The notes: generated by a model not told the origin, from the letters alone. A stretch of DNA of 64,000 bases from Melanopsichium pennsylvanicum (GCA_900208305.1 OAPG01000005.1:310001-374000); one strand, 5' to 3'. Counted from the stretch's first letter, positions 1 to 12,600 are shown. A program made the numbers and translations.

Positions 1-192
1 TCCTATGGATTGAAATCAAGCATCAAGTCTTTTGGTCCACATGATCGGTTTCAACACATGCTCACACGGGCAACGTTTGTGTTCAGGATTCGTGATATTG
101 GTGTATTGGTCATTGCAATCAATTAATGCAGTAGATGAGCTTGGTACACCAAGGTTGAGTAAGAGTGCTGTAATCATCACTTGCGTCGTGCC
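1..192. other. Downstream flank of the transportin gene
   Basis: This stretch lies just after the stop of the leftmost gene (minus strand) and probably holds its 3' untranslated region and terminator. I see no reading frame of interest and no clear structured element. Confidence 0.5.
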
Positions 193-3081
193 TTAGAGTC
201 CGTACCTGTCCGCCAACCTTTGAACAATCACCGGTGGGAACTGACTCTTCTGCACTTCCCACTGAGGCCCGCTCATATCCCTAAAACCTGTCAGGATCTT
301 TCTGAACATCTCGTTCAACTCCGCACTTGGCGTACTCCACCGCACCACCGCATTGCAAAAGTAGACGAATCCCTTTGCCGCTCCATTCGGGTTGACCTGA
401 ATCATCTCGCACAATCCCCTAAATGCACTATCCTTTTCATCGTTGTCCTTGATATCCCACAACGCTTGGCACCACGATTCGATAAACACTTCGAGGTGCG
501 GTGCCACCAATTGAGGCTGCACCAGTCCCAACCTTCCAATCGTCACCGCTGCGTTCTCCGATAGCGACTTGACAGATTTGGTCGACAGAAGCACGGGAAC
601 CAACCGTTTGATCAGCTCGTCCACCCATTGAGTGAGTTCTGCATCGGCACCGTATTGAAGTGCGATTTCTCCAGCGGCCCAAGCAGCGTTGTTGCACACC
701 GAGACGTTCTCCATCTTTGGTTCCGACTCGATTTGACGGATGAGTTCGGGCATCAGCGAGGCGAGAAACGGCTTGAGTAGGTCAAAGCAAGAAATGGCTA
801 GATCACCCAACAAGGCGTACGCGGATTGGCGCACGGGCGCTTCGACATTGGTGATGCAGTGCCCCAACAACGGAAGAAGCGAAGGTTGAGAGCCAGCTAC
901 TAGATCACGAACTGCTGTGTTGAGACCTTGTGTGAGACCGCTGAGAAGGTCGAGTGCCACAATGATAAATGTGCGATCCGGCACGTCCTGATCCACTGCT
1001 GGTTTCTGTGCTTCGGCTTCGGCTGCCGCGAGGTTGTCGTGAACGATGCCCACGCAGCGCTGAAATACCGGTGGCGAGTATGGCAAGAATCCGGGACCCA
1101 CAGCAATCGTGACGGATGACATGCATTCGAGCAAGGGGATGAGATCTGGATCCGTGTCGTGCAGACCCTGCCACTTGGCGATCAATGGTGGCATGACAAT
1201 TTCGACGTATTCCGGGCGATTCAAGGCCGAGCCAACCGAGTCAGCGAGAGTTCCCAAGGCATCGTAGAGGATGAGCAGGTTCTTTTGTTGGTACTTGTCA
1301 AAGGCAAAGACGAGCGTCTTGAGCACAGGCTCGAGGAAGGGTTCGAGGTTGCGCCCAGCTTCCTCTTCGAGGGTGGCGAAGGCGCTGCATCCGGCTTCCT
1401 GGACGCGCTTGTTGTTGTCAAGCACCATGTTGAGGAGGCCTTCCATGGCTGGAACAAAGAATTGCTGCTGGTGTTCGGGTGTTTCGGCGGCAACACACCA
1501 ACTCGAGTATCGGCCAAGGGTCCAGCAAGTGATGGATCGCACTAACGGTTTAGAGTCCTTGAGGCTATTGATGAGGAAAGGCACCAAGGTCGGCAGGTGA
1601 GGTTGAATGCCAGCGATGCAGCCTTCTGCAATAGCGCCGAGCGCAAGAATACCGCATTCTCTCTGCAACCAGTCCTCGCTGAACAATCTTTCCTTGAGGT
1701 ACGGCAGCAAGATTTCCAAGAGCTCGTCGCCAAAGTTGACTGCCATGACATCGAGTGCAGCAGCTGAACACTTGCGAAGGTTCCAATCCGAAATACCGTC
1801 GTCGTCCTCTTCGTCATCCTCATCATCGTCGAAATCGTCCTCGTCATCGTCCTGTGCCTCGATCGCAGCTCGCGACTTGCCGGTACCCGAAGCGCCTCCA
1901 TTGGCAGCATCATCAAGGTGCTCGTTGACGCGTGCACCACCTCCGTAGTGTCGAGGTTTGATGTCTTCGGCACGGTCGGGTACGGCAGCATCATCCTCGT
2001 CTCCACCGAGCATGAGCAAATCGAGCTCATTGTAGACCATACCTTTGAGCAACACTGGTGCGACTTTAAGGAGGTAAGGTCGCAGCTTGTCTTTAAGCGA
2101 TGGCTCTTCGGCAAACTGCAGCCAGAACTCGCAAGCTTCCAACGAGACATCATCGTCCTTGTCTTGGGTCGAGTAGAGCATGTATTCCACAACGTTGTCG
2201 AGTTCAGGAATGAGCTTATCGGGCCTGACGCCCAGGATGAGGACGAGAGCCTGGCAAACGTATCTACGGACGTTGGCGCTTTCATCGCTGGCACGCTTGA
2301 AGAGGGCGGCGAGGAAGGTGTCGATGTGGTTTTGCAACGCTGCTGAACCGATCTGGACGAATTGGTTGAGACAGTTGAGGGCGTGCATACGGATGCGAGA
2401 GTCATTGTGCTGAGTCGCATCTATGAACTTGGGAATGAGGATGTCGAGGGGCTTGACGCCATTGAGTTCGCACATTTCGAGCTCGCGAGGAATGTCTTCG
2501 CAGATCTTTGCTAGTGAGCTGAAGGCACCTTCCGCCTCGTCAATGTTTTGGGATGCCATGAGCTCTCCGAGTTTGGAAAGACCTTCTGGCCAGCCCTGCG
2601 GGGTGAGGATGGTCATGAGCATTGAAACGACCTGTGTGGCTGTACGGCGGAGCATGTCTTCGGGCAGGCTGAGCGCAGGGATGATGGCGTGCTTGACGTA
2701 CTCGAAGGACTCAGGGGAGATGAGGTCATTGTGAAAGAGAATGTGGTTCTTGAGGATGAGACCTGCGACGGATCTGGTTGCAAGGTCTTCTGTGGTGAGA
2801 GATGTCAAGGTAAAGACGCAGTAATTGGCGTAATCTGGAATCTGGCTCACTGTGTCGAGGCGCTATATTGATGGATGACGATGTAGAGCAGTATCGCATA
2901 AGTGCAGAGATGCCGTCAGCGTTTGAAATGGTGTGGATCCAAAGAAAGTAGACACTAGAGTGAAAGAAAGACGTACCTGTGCGATTCGCTCCTGGACATC
3001 CATCTGTGGACTTTGAGAGTCGCGGAAAAGCTGGACGAGCTCGTTGAGACCCTCTTGAGAGGGCTGCCAGCTTGACGACAT
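193..3081 (-). CDS. KAP104: Transportin / karyopherin beta-2 (Kap104-type nuclear import receptor)
   Basis: Nuclear import receptor of the importin-beta family that carries PY-NLS cargoes, many of them RNA-binding proteins, through the nuclear pore. Two exons: 3081-2977 (35 codons, starting MSSSWQPSQEGLNELVQLF) and 2862-193. The 114-bp intron runs 2976-2863 (GTACGT...TATAG) and leaves the frame in phase 0, giving 924 aa, near the usual transportin length of about 890-920. The joined N-terminus has the family pattern of a tryptophan, then SQSP, then an IPDY...LT segment. HEAT-like helices fill the protein, and a long Asp/Glu loop near the middle is followed by ISDWNLRKCSAAALD, the acidic loop known to release cargo on RanGTP binding. 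The large exon alone opens at a GTG, so the upstream ATG exon is needed. Identity is firm; paralog choice rests on family memory. Confidence 0.95.
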
Positions 3082-4884
3082 GGTGAGTGAGATGAGTGGT
3101 GGGGGCAAGGCACTATCACGATGGATTTGTTGTGACCTTGAGGAAAGGAAGCTCCAATCGAGTGAATGTGGAGCGTGAGTATGTCTGACGGATGGACAAG
3201 AGGGCAGGGCGGTGGTTTGGTAGATCAGCGAGCGTATATACAGTGGGTGAAGCTCGATGCGCTTTGTCTCGGCACCGGTTGGCTCGAGATATGAAGGAGC
3301 CTGCCACAAGACAAATAAGGATTTGGGACCGCGTGCAAAAGAGACGACAAGTGAAGCCCAAGCGCGAGGATGAGGGTGAGGATGAAGCTGTGCCTGAGCA
3401 AGAGTTAAGTGGGTCGTGTAAGCTCTGACGAAAGATAAGAAGGGTGATGCAGAAGCTAAGTTGACTGGTGTTGAGCGATGACGGACTGAGTTGCGACAGA
3501 CGAAGGATGGGTCGAGTCTCGAATGCTCCCAAGAGAAAAAAAGTTGGTAGTGCGAGGGGCTGTTAGGAGAAGGCGCCCAAAGATGACCGAAAGGTTGATT
3601 CAAACGGTGAGGAGAGGTGTGATGAATGGGTGAGGTTATTATTGCGATGAGAAGAAAGCAAATTGTTTCTCAGATGGTTGCAAAGTCTCAAAAGAAATAG
3701 AAGATTATAAAAATTGACAGATCGGACAGAGCGAGTGTGTGACTGTGAATGTGTGTGAAGCAGCGAAAGAGAGAGAGAGAGAGAGAGTGTGTGTGTTTGT
3801 GTGACATTTTGCGATACTGTAACTTAACTTAGAGCACATGCTTGCTTGCCGTGGTGGGGCGGCATTTTTTACAGCCTCGAAGTGCGCTGCTGTCCTTTTT
3901 TTTTCCAGTTCACGTCTATAAACGGGTAGTTGAAAGACAATTTCACCAACACTCTTCTCTGTCACTGAGTCCTTTCTACCACGGTCTGTATCTTCTTTTG
4001 GTGTCACGTTCGACAAAGAAAGAAAGAAAAAAAAAAAAAAAGGTCCAAAGCCGACGTGTGTGTGCAAGGGTCTCTCTCCCCTCTGTTGGCGTTCTTCGTA
4101 CGAAAAGTTACATTACAGTACGAGCCTCGACTTATTCCAACTCTTTACCACCAATTCATTTCAACGTTTTTAAATACTGTTGTAGATCTATTAGAAGCTC
4201 CTCTATGTGCTTAAAACAACTCGAGCTTGGATTCAATACAAGTTTCTCTCACCCTCAACGCGTTGAAATTGAGCCCTTAATTCGCTGGCTTTGAGCCACG
4301 TAGCACCGCCTCTATCAACCAGAACTACATGCTCAATGCTTAATACATTGCACACTCTTACTGTAGCATCACAAAAAAAGCCAACCTCTCTGCGCAGTAA
4401 AGTCAAGCTTACACAGAATCATATTACCTTAGCAGAAGAAGCTCGAGAGGGTTGAAATCACCTTCTACTTCTCCTAAGCAATAACGAGGCAAGAAGCGCA
4501 TACTCAACTAAACACCTTACTAATTACGAAACTGCATCTGGTGGGTTGATCGAGGCGGCTATGCACCGAAACCCGCTCGGCTTCAGCCTTACTATCTAGA
4601 TGCCTACCTCGCTGCCCTCTAATAGCTTTTGTATAAACCACGCCCAGCATCAAACACAATTTCGTGAAACGTGTGGTCAAAATAGCATGGCATAAATGAT
4701 GCACGGCATTCATCACAAAAAAACATGCCCTTGCGCCACCCTCTGGTCCTAATACAGAAATCGAGCAGCAAAATCAACCCTACTACTGCTATGTTCCATC
4801 ACAGTCCTTATCGTACCACTAGTAACACAGCTACCCGCCTCGACGACCATCTAGGCATTCATGATCCAGCAGCACTCAAATCCT
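3082..4884. other. Intergenic: transportin promoter side and Nrd1-type 3' flank
   Basis: About 1.8 kb without a convincing gene. The left part should hold the transportin promoter and leader, the right part the 3' region of the next minus-strand gene. It contains a (GA)n/(GT)n run near 3767-3802, an A-rich tract near 4027-4041, and ACTGTA/TTACAGTA words near 3815, 4114 and 4360. A 150-codon plus-strand frame at 3842-4294 is low-complexity and I do not call it. Confidence 0.6.
3767..3802. repeat. (GA)n-(GT)n compound microsatellite
   Basis: An uninterrupted GA run passes directly into GT dinucleotides. Simple sequence in the transportin upstream region; length polymorphism is likely. Confidence 0.85.
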
Positions 4885-6960
4885 CTACTCTGTCAACTTG
4901 TCGTCCGATGCTCCAACAGCCATGCCCGCATCGCCCCCAATCACCGAGCTCAAATCCTGTACCGACTCGCTCGCCGTCACCATGGTATCATCCCCCTGGT
5001 TCTGCAACGCCGATGCATTCGGCGATACCGAGCCGCTTGCCTTCCTCGCACCGTCGCCCTGAACATTGTTGCCCACACTGCGTGGTGGATTCCCACACCT
5101 ATCCTTACCATACGAGATCTTGACACTCTGGTAGTCTGGATGACTCTTCATGCCCTCGATGCACTTGATCGCCGACTGGATATTGGTAAAGTTGGCAAAC
5201 GCGCAATTCTTTTCGCGCAGACCGTTGACCGTCTCGATCTCGCCATACTGCGAAAAGTCGTTCCGAATCTTGTCCTCAGTCAGGTGATCCGGGTCGTCAA
5301 TGTTGCCAATGTACACGTTGCGCGATCCGCCTGCCTGCACTGCAAATTGAATCGCAGGGCTCAGAGGACCCGAGTGCTTGCCCCATCCGATCTTGAGCCG
5401 GCGGTTGTGAATCATGATACCTGAATACGAGGCCAGATGGTAGAACGCCAGCGCCGCGTTGGGATCCACAAACGTGACGAACGCGATGTGCTTCTCGGGG
5501 ATGAAGCGCACGTTTTGCAAGATGCCTCCTCGGATGTGATTGCAGATCTCGGCTGTGGTGGTTTCAGGATGAATATTGCCAAGGTAGATGGTGCGGTTGC
5601 CAAGTTGCTCGAGTGCGGTAGCGTTGGCACCCATCATGGCAGCAGCGGGTCCAAACACCGAGCTGGCGGGAGATCGACCGTTGTCGGGTGCGTTGTTGGC
5701 TCCGGCGAATGCGGCGGTAGGGTATCCGAGCGAAGTCGCTGCAGCCAGACCCATAGCAGCAGCCTGATTATTGTGAGCCTGGTTCTGCTGTTGGCTCTTG
5801 GGCACATAGGCGCATCGATCCTTGCCGTAGCTGACGCGCTTGCCCGTCCACACTGGCTCAGTGGGGAGGGTAGCAACCACCTTCATGGCAGTCTGGATCG
5901 AGAGGAAGTGAATGAAACCAATATTCTTGTCGCGGACGATCTTGACCTGATCAATGGGACCGAATCGGGACAAGTCATCTCGAAGCGATTGCTCGGAAGC
6001 GCTCTCGTCGAGCTGGCCGACATAGACGTTACGCGAAGCCTGATTTTGCTGCACTGCCATCAAAACGGCGGGGTGGCATTGAGATGGTTTGCCCCAGCCG
6101 ATCTTAAGCTCTTGGTTGTGAAGCGAAACCTTTTTGACGCAGGCATCGGCATGGAAAGCGGTGGCCGTTGAACCGTCAAGGAATGAGATGAAGGCGCAGT
6201 TCTTCTCGGGCAAGATGCGGACATTCTCGATGGGACCAAATTTAACAAGATTGAGCAGTTCGTCCACCGAGGCATCAGCGGGCAGGTTGCCGACATAGAC
6301 CGTACGATTCAGGGGGTTGACCTGTCGGGGCATAGCCGAAAGGACGGCTACATTTGGAACAAAGCCGGGTGTGTTGGCAAAGTTGGCGGCAAAGCTGGGG
6401 AACATAGCGCCGGCAGGATTCATGCCGGCGCCATTGGACATTAAGAAGGGTGCTGAGCCAGCAGCGTCGAAATTGTGACCATTCTGAGTGCCGAGCAGAC
6501 CGGCGTGGCCGATGTTGCCGGAGAAGGAACGCGTTCCGTTTGTGCCATTGCCTGGAGGCTGAAGACCAGCTGCGCCAGAAAACTGAGCCTGAGCTTGCGG
6601 TGCGGCACCATTGGCGAGGAAAGGAGCTTGAGCATGTGGAGAAGCGCCAGCGGTGGGTGGGTAGGAACCAAGGACACCTGTGGAAGAGTTGACGAGGTTT
6701 TGGTGTGCAAAGCTGGGGATGTTGCCTTCAGAAACGAAGCGAGCCTTTTTGGCGCCGGAGTCTGGCATCTGGGCGTTGGGAAGGGAGGCGAGGTGTCCGA
6801 GGCTAGCTTGAGCGTCGTAGGATTGTGAGGGAGCGCGCTTCATCATACCGAGGGTATCGAGCGCATAGCCAGGCGCATTGGCAGCGTTGGGCTGGTTGAT
6901 TGAGTTGTAGCCGTTTGAGGCAAAGGTGTTGGATGCGGTAACAGTATTTTCTTCGTGCAT
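4885..6960 (-). CDS. nrd1: RNA-binding protein with four RRMs (Nrd1/Msa2-like)
   Basis: Predicted RNA-binding regulator resembling fission yeast Nrd1, a four-RRM protein that represses differentiation genes and binds mRNA. The frame opens further upstream at TTG, but the first ATG is at 6960 (MHEENTVTASN), giving 691 aa. The first ~210 residues are low-complexity, rich in Asn, Ala, Gly and Gln. Four RRMs follow at about 218-290, 309-380, 454-527 and 545-625, each with recognisable RNP2 (TVYVGNL, NVYVGQL, TIYLGNI, NVYIGNI) and RNP1-like (NCAFISF, NIGFIHF, HIAFVTF, NCAFANF) strands. The RRM ends read KIGWGK (1 and 3) and SYGKDRC (2 and 4), an alternation typical of this family. The C-terminus is a disordered Ser/Asn tail. 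No intron is needed. The family call is solid; the biological role in smuts is inferred. Confidence 0.88.
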   Translation of the reverse strand: MHEENTVTASNTFASNGYNSINQPNAANAPGYALDTLGMMKRAPSQSYDAQASLGHLASLPNAQMPDSGAKKARFVSEGNIPSFAHQNLVNSSTGVLGSYPPTAGASPHAQAPFLANGAAPQAQAQFSGAAGLQPPGNGTNGTRSFSGNIGHAGLLGTQNGHNFDAAGSAPFLMSNGAGMNPAGAMFPSFAANFANTPGFVPNVAVLSAMPRQVNPLNRTVYVGNLPADASVDELLNLVKFGPIENVRILPEKNCAFISFLDGSTATAFHADACVKKVSLHNQELKIGWGKPSQCHPAVLMAVQQNQASRNVYVGQLDESASEQSLRDDLSRFGPIDQVKIVRDKNIGFIHFLSIQTAMKVVATLPTEPVWTGKRVSYGKDRCAYVPKSQQQNQAHNNQAAAMGLAAATSLGYPTAAFAGANNAPDNGRSPASSVFGPAAAMMGANATALEQLGNRTIYLGNIHPETTTAEICNHIRGGILQNVRFIPEKHIAFVTFVDPNAALAFYHLASYSGIMIHNRRLKIGWGKHSGPLSPAIQFAVQAGGSRNVYIGNIDDPDHLTEDKIRNDFSQYGEIETVNGLREKNCAFANFTNIQSAIKCIEGMKSHPDYQSVKISYGKDRCGNPPRSVGNNVQGDGARKASGSVSPNASALQNQGDDTMVTASESVQDLSSVIGGDAGMAVGASDDKLTE

Positions 6961-7715
6961 GGCCGTCAAGTGAGAGATTAGAAGCGTAGGAGCGGCGGGA
7001 TACTAATCGGTCTACAAGGTCTTGGACAACGAAAGAGAAAGGTAGGGCTGGACACGACTAGTGACGCCGGAAATAAAGTGCTAATCGCTCGACGTGGATC
7101 TGCGTGGGCGTATGACGATGCTTTGTAGAGAAAGCAACAAAGAGAATCAATAGAGGCGAGCCGTAAGCAAAGAGGCGAAAGATTGAAATAAGTGACCGAG
7201 CAAAGATAATATTGGAAAACGATCCAGATCAGGAACGCTTTAACGTAGAAAGCTGCGATCACCAATGAGAGGAGGTAAGGTCCAATTCAAAGCAGCTTTA
7301 CAGCAACGGACCGCCCAAGGGTAAGGAAGACAAGGGTCGAAGGAAAGTAAAAGAAAGATTCAAAGGAGGTAAGAAATAACCAAGGAAGAGACGGGGGGGA
7401 GGGAAGATGGTCGACAAGGTGCGGAACGGAGCGGAGATGGATATATGGAATGATGCACACGCACAACATAAGATGGCGCGCGACAGCAGAGTGTTGAACA
7501 GCAGCGACAAAATCAAGACACAGCCAGCAAGCTAAAAAAGCAAGCAAAACACAAAGTTACTCTAAAGTCTGCCGATTGAGTACCACTGGCGAATGCCGCG
7601 GCCCACTGCTATGGCCTGAATTGCTGCGCCCGTGCGAGACGGAGCGGCGAGCCAAATCATTCTCACACACACTACTCAGCCTAAGCGCGACTGCCTTTCT
7701 ACAGTTTAGAGTAGA

Positions 7716-7796
7716 GTAAATTTACAGGGCAGTACAGCACAGTACAGCACAGTACAGCACAGTACAGCACAGTACAGCACAGTACAGCACAGTACA
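7716..7796. repeat. 10-bp minisatellite (AGTACAGCAC) preceded by GTAAATTTAC
   Basis: Six perfect copies of AGTACAGCAC occupy 7731-7790, followed by a partial AGTACA. The palindrome GTAAATTTAC sits at 7716-7725. The same palindrome, with the same 6-base spacing to GTACAGCANAGTAC, recurs at 30487-30516, so the array looks like a tandem expansion of a motif that exists elsewhere. Confidence 0.95.
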
Positions 7797-8317
7797 TCCT
7801 CCGTGACAATTTATGTCGTCGTAAAGTGCAACCGAAGTCGAGACCAGCCAAAAGAATGAAAAAGACTAACACGCCATAGAGTGGGCGTTGGGGTGACAAA
7901 GACCTGACAGGGCGTCGATGCGGAGTGCTTGTAGGTCGGGGTGTTGCAGCACAAACAACCAAGGCTTGTCTATCCTCACCATACGTATCATTCAAGGTTT
8001 GTGTTGTGTGTGCAAGAGATGTCTCGTCAGTAGGCAGAACAACCATCAAGGAACTGCCGAGGAGCTACAGCCGATCAAGCTACACTTCAGCGCCACTGCC
8101 CCGATCTCTGATCGTCAATCCGACTATGTACTATCGGGCCAGCTCCATCGGGAGATACCGTCGACCCTGCATTCGGCTTTCACAGCTTTCTCTCACCGCA
8201 GCTGCTTTGCGCAAGGAAATGCATCCCCCTCTTCAACTTTGCTGTAATATTCTCGTCAGCCTCCTCGCTGTGTTTGTCTCCGTTTCAAGGTTGCAAGCAA
8301 ATGTAATGCACAACCCA

Positions 8318-8318
<1 letters not shown>

Positions 8319-8399
<81 letters not shown>

Positions 8400-8403
8400 A
8401 CAC
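8319..8403. repeat. (CA)n microsatellite
   Basis: About 42 CA dinucleotides with one interruption near 8395 (CATA). It lies about 190 bp beyond the stop of the minus-strand carrier gene, so it could fall in its 3' UTR as (GU)n. Confidence 0.97.
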
Positions 8404-8593
8404 GGCAACAAACATAAGAAAAGACTTTGCAATTGTACAACATTCAATCATGATCCACGATCCGGTTTGAGACTGTCGATTCGAATCGACACGACAGATC
8501 GTATATACCATCCCAGCATTAAGCACAGACAATTCTGGCTTCCTGACGTACAGTAACAGAGCTGGGTCAAGTACTTTTGATGATGCGGCGAGT

Positions 8594-9669
8594 CTACTCG
8601 TCAGAACGAGTATCGCCCAGGCTAAATTCGCCAGTTTTGGCAGCCTCAATGTAGCCCTTGACCTTCTCGTAGATGGTGAACACTACAGCCTGACCAGGAG
8701 CAACACGCGCAACTCGTGGAGTGATGCCCTTCCAGAACGCACTGGCTCCTTCCTGTGCAAACATGTCCTTGGCTACTTTGACCACACGGCTAACGGCAGT
8801 CTCACCTTCCACTTTGGATGCTCGCTGGATACGCGTCTTGATCGTGTCAATGGGAGCGTTCGAGAACGGTCCAAGTGCACCCGAAATCAGACCAATCAAG
8901 GCAGTCTCGTACGAAGGCAGGTCTGAAGTGCCATGGAAGCGCTGCGCAGCACCTTTGAGTTCCTGATAGGCAGTAAAGTTGGCGGCCTGGTTGGTGGCCT
9001 GTCGGGCAGCAGTGAGCGCCACACCGCGGTACAGTGTCATAAATCCTTCCTCGCGAATAATCGTGTAAAGAGCGTGAGCGGCGTTGCGGTATCGAGGTAC
9101 CTCCAGAGGGTCGGCAAGCGAGTGCTGCTGTGCTTGCAGACGGATCTTGACCACTTCCATGGGGTTGACCACAGCTACCGCTTCTGTGGTACCAGCACCA
9201 AGACCAGCGAGGAAGACACCCTGGGCAGACGTCTTGCCCGTAGTCTTGTCTGCGAGAGCTGCCTTGTACTGCTCGAAACTCATGAAGCGGATAGCCATCT
9301 TGGGTACGATGCCGGCAACCACCGCTCCGAGACCTTTGTAAAGACCGAGGGGAGTCTCGCGCTTGATAATGTGTGCACCGGTAGCGATGAAGCCTCGGGG
9401 CTTCTCACCAACCTTTTTTCCTCGACGCGAAAGCTGCATGCGCACCTTGATCGTATCCAGGGCTGTCAGAGAGCGAATGAAGCGGCACATGTGGATAAGA
9501 CGTCAGTCAGACTGTCCGTCCATGAAGCGCTCGCATGAGTGGGTTTACAGAGCAAGAACGAATACTTACGATGACAGGTACACGCTTCCGCAAAACCTGC
9601 AATACCACCAGCGATCAGGTGGGTGGAGGGTGCCACCTTGGGCTTGTTGTTGGTTTCTGACTTGGCCAT
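8594..9669 (-). CDS. SFC1: Mitochondrial succinate/fumarate carrier (Sfc1/Acr1-type)
   Basis: Inner-membrane mitochondrial carrier predicted to exchange cytosolic succinate for matrix fumarate, linking the glyoxylate cycle with the TCA cycle and gluconeogenesis. Exons 9669-9570 and 9462-8594; the intron 9569-9463 (GTAAGT...CTGACAG) interrupts a codon after its first base. Splicing restores CHPLDTIKVRMQ, the first carrier signature PxDxxK. The product is 322 aa, normal for three-repeat carriers. The second repeat has NPMEVVKIRLQAQ and the third NAPIDTIKTRIQ. The segments LYKGLGAVV, ITPRVARVAPGQAV and SFEQYKAAL match the Sfc1 subgroup closely from memory. A substrate-level call inside this large family is always less certain than the family call. 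Confidence 0.9.
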
Positions 9670-12600
9670 TTTGTGCGTAGGTGTGGTGTGTTATGACCGA
9701 AGCTGGATTGAGGATATGAATGCTGGAACGGGTTGAAGCTTGGTGCGTTCGCGATCAAGACGTTGCGATCTATGAGGCAAAGATGCAAGTGGATCTGTTT
9801 GTGACGTTTTTGCACTTGTTCCAGGTTAGGGCTGTTTGCATTCAGATGAAAAAAAAAGATGGTGGAAGGTGACGAAAGCAACCAATATCAATGCAGATGG
9901 AGAAGCATGAAAAGGAGCGGTCGCGTGGGCAGGAGGACCAAGATGACTCTTAAGAAGTCATCGAAGCTCCAACCTGTTTCAACTTTCGCCTCAAAATCTG
10001 GTAACCTTCATGGCGCTAGAGTACAGTAAAATGTACCTTACAACTGTTATACAGGGTGCGAGGGTCACGGAAGAGTGATTTCACGGATCCGTCTAAGATT
10101 TGGCCGCTGTATCCGCTCTGCGTGTCTCTCGGACCACGGTTAGCAGCAGTCACCGTTAGCCCGGCTGGATTCGGCTAGAACACAAAAAAAAAAAGTGGAG
10201 AAAGGGGCGGCAGGGGACTGTGTCTTTTGTTCATGTCTTTTTCGTCTCTTCTTTTTGGCTTGGCTCTCCCCTCTCCCCCGCCTTTTTTTTCGCTTTTTCA
10301 GCCCATCTTGTGGATCGGAATTCCTTGCAAAATTCGTCGTCTTCGTCGCTGCAAACAGAAAGCAGAGGGGCCCCGAAGCCAGCCAAATGAGTCCTCCCTC
10401 GTTGTCTGAGACTGACTCACTGACGAGGTGTGCTGTGCGATTGTGATTGACAATACAACTCTGACTAGACTCATTTCGCACAGAGGGGGTCAACCCTAGG
10501 TCTTTGCCGGCTATCAGACAAGCAATGGATCCGGGGCGCTGAAAAAGGTGGCGCCGATCCAGCTCGCCTTTTCTCCATACGATCGGCTTCAAGACCAGCC
10601 TCTGGAACGCGCCCGTCAGCCTCCAAGTGGATCGGACTCCATGCTGCTGATCGATGATAGCTCACCGCTGTTCAGCTTGGTTCGATATTTTTTTTTCCTG
10701 GTTCCGAACCAAGCCGACGTTGCACCATTGCTCAATTGTTACTCTACCAAAGTCATCAAGCTTCGGTGTAACAAAACCGAGCTTGCCCCGAGGAGCCTCA
10801 CCAGTCAGCTTTCTTTCTGGTATCCGCTCAACTGCACATGCTTTCGAATCCATCTCTTTAACAAAACAGGGCGTTCGGTAGGCACGCACGACTTCATCCA
10901 GCCTGCCAGCTTGTTGTCAGAGTAGTCTCTGATTAGCTTGATGAGGCTTGGCAGTATCTCTTGACAAGGGTCGAAGTTTCAGTTAAGGCAGCTACTCGCG
11001 ATCGACTCGAAGAGTCACAAAGTGGTGCCCGATTTGTCTTGACTCGCAAACCATTTCGACGTTTTTACGAACTCTCTCTTCTCCTCGCACCGCATACGAC
11101 TCCGGTCCGTGCGAAGCACACTGCAATGTGACGCATCTTGTCATCGCATCTCTTCGACATCCGAGTTGCACATCAGGTACACAAAGCAGCTTTGGCTTCG
11201 CATCTCGAGGTAAGCCCTTGCAAATGATGTACAAACAAACAAAAAAAGGTGTGCGGCGGTCATTCAGAGCCGCTGTTTCTCCTTTGTTTGCCCTTTTTAC
11301 CTGGAGCTCAAGCAAGAATCCTGGTTGTCCGCAAATCAACACTATGTTACACTCGCTCTCGGGCCTCAGTCAGGATCTGACGTCCAGCGAAGGCAAACGG
11401 CTCGATGCAGGCTGAGATGTGACTCAGAGCAGAGAGCCATGACCGGAAGCACCGGGTGCTCCTGGGCTGGGTGGAAAGAGCCGCTACACAAGGAAAGACC
11501 CAACGGAGGACGAGAGGTCGAGAATTGGTCCGCTTCGTCCGGTGTATGAATTCGGCCGACAGGAGAACACGAATTGACCGGTCTTTGAGGGGCGGCGTCA
11601 AAATCTTGCGAGACCGTGTCCGATCTGGTGCTATCGGGTTCGAAAGAAGATGCTCTCGACTGACGGCGCCTGGAATGCTGAACATCCTCATCGCAAAACA
11701 ATAATAAGATAGCCAGACGCTACAACTTGAGAGAGTCTTTGCACAGATACTCATGAACAAAGTCCTTGCAGCGCTTTGGAAAGGCGTACTGTGGAAGTTG
11801 ACTTTTCAAATCTTGTAGAATTCAGGCCAAGCATGCTGAGATTGAAAAGATGCGCAGAACGCAGCGTGCCGTCAAGCTGATTAACGTTGGAGCCTTGCTG
11901 GCTTCAACCTTTGACCCGGCCTTTTGCCAAGTCACTCGAAGCGAATGGAGTTCATGTGATCAAAGAGCAGAGACGCTCGATCAAGACCAGAGATATCGAG
12001 CGCTGTCAGAGGGACTCGGCTGTTCGGTAGGGCGCATCCAAGTCACAGTGCAGAGGAGGCAAGGGCGAGTGTGGAGGTTAGGTAGCGTAAAAGAGCCGCG
12101 TCAGCAGGAGGCCTCGCCTCTGCAGACTTGGTGAGGAGGCTCTGAGGGGGCATTGCATGCATGGACCCTGGATTAGAGCAGCTAAGCGAGCACAAACCGC
12201 ACCCGTTCTGCCCTCAAAGCACTGTATCTCTTCTCTCGGCATCTTATCACTGGCAGGACACAGCCAATGATCTCGTCTGATGATTGTCAAACGCCTAGAA
12301 CAGAAAGGTGAACATACATACTGTCGGATGAGAGGCACAAATGGGGGAAAACGAGCGGGGAAAGGTACAGTCCAAGCTTGGTTGAGCATCGGCCCCTGAA
12401 CAAGGATCCGCAACGGCGGCGATCCCCGCTGGTGAGTCCTGTGACAACGTACCGCAAGTATAATCCAAGCCAAGTGTGATCGGTGTTGATCTTTTAGCCT
12501 TTGTCTTTGAGATGATATGAAGAAGGGATCTGCGGCGCCGAATCTCTTGACTCGAAACATGCAGCGTGGCTCAAAGCCAACACTTGATCTGTCAGGGCAA

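Larger units (their letters stand above)
6961..8593. other. Intergenic: Nrd1-type promoter and carrier 3' flank
   Basis: About 1.6 kb between two minus-strand genes. The left half is the promoter and leader of the RNA-binding protein, pyrimidine-rich on the minus strand. The right half holds a 10-bp minisatellite and a long (CA)n tract, both listed separately. A 181-codon frame across the CA tract is an artefact of the dinucleotide repeat. Confidence 0.6.

Noticed and set aside
3842..4294. 150-codon plus-strand frame in the transportin/Nrd1-type spacer
   Set aside because: Driven by pyrimidine and A-rich low complexity, with no domain-like pattern.
4725..6171. Long plus-strand frames opposite the RRM gene
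   Set aside because: They are antisense shadows of a well-supported coding sequence.
7925..8470. 181-codon frame containing a poly Thr-His stretch
   Set aside because: Created by the (CA)n repeat; the rest has no recognisable feature.
10140..12560. Several 60-160 codon frames on both strands
   Set aside because: No conserved motif, no splice structure and no typical start context.
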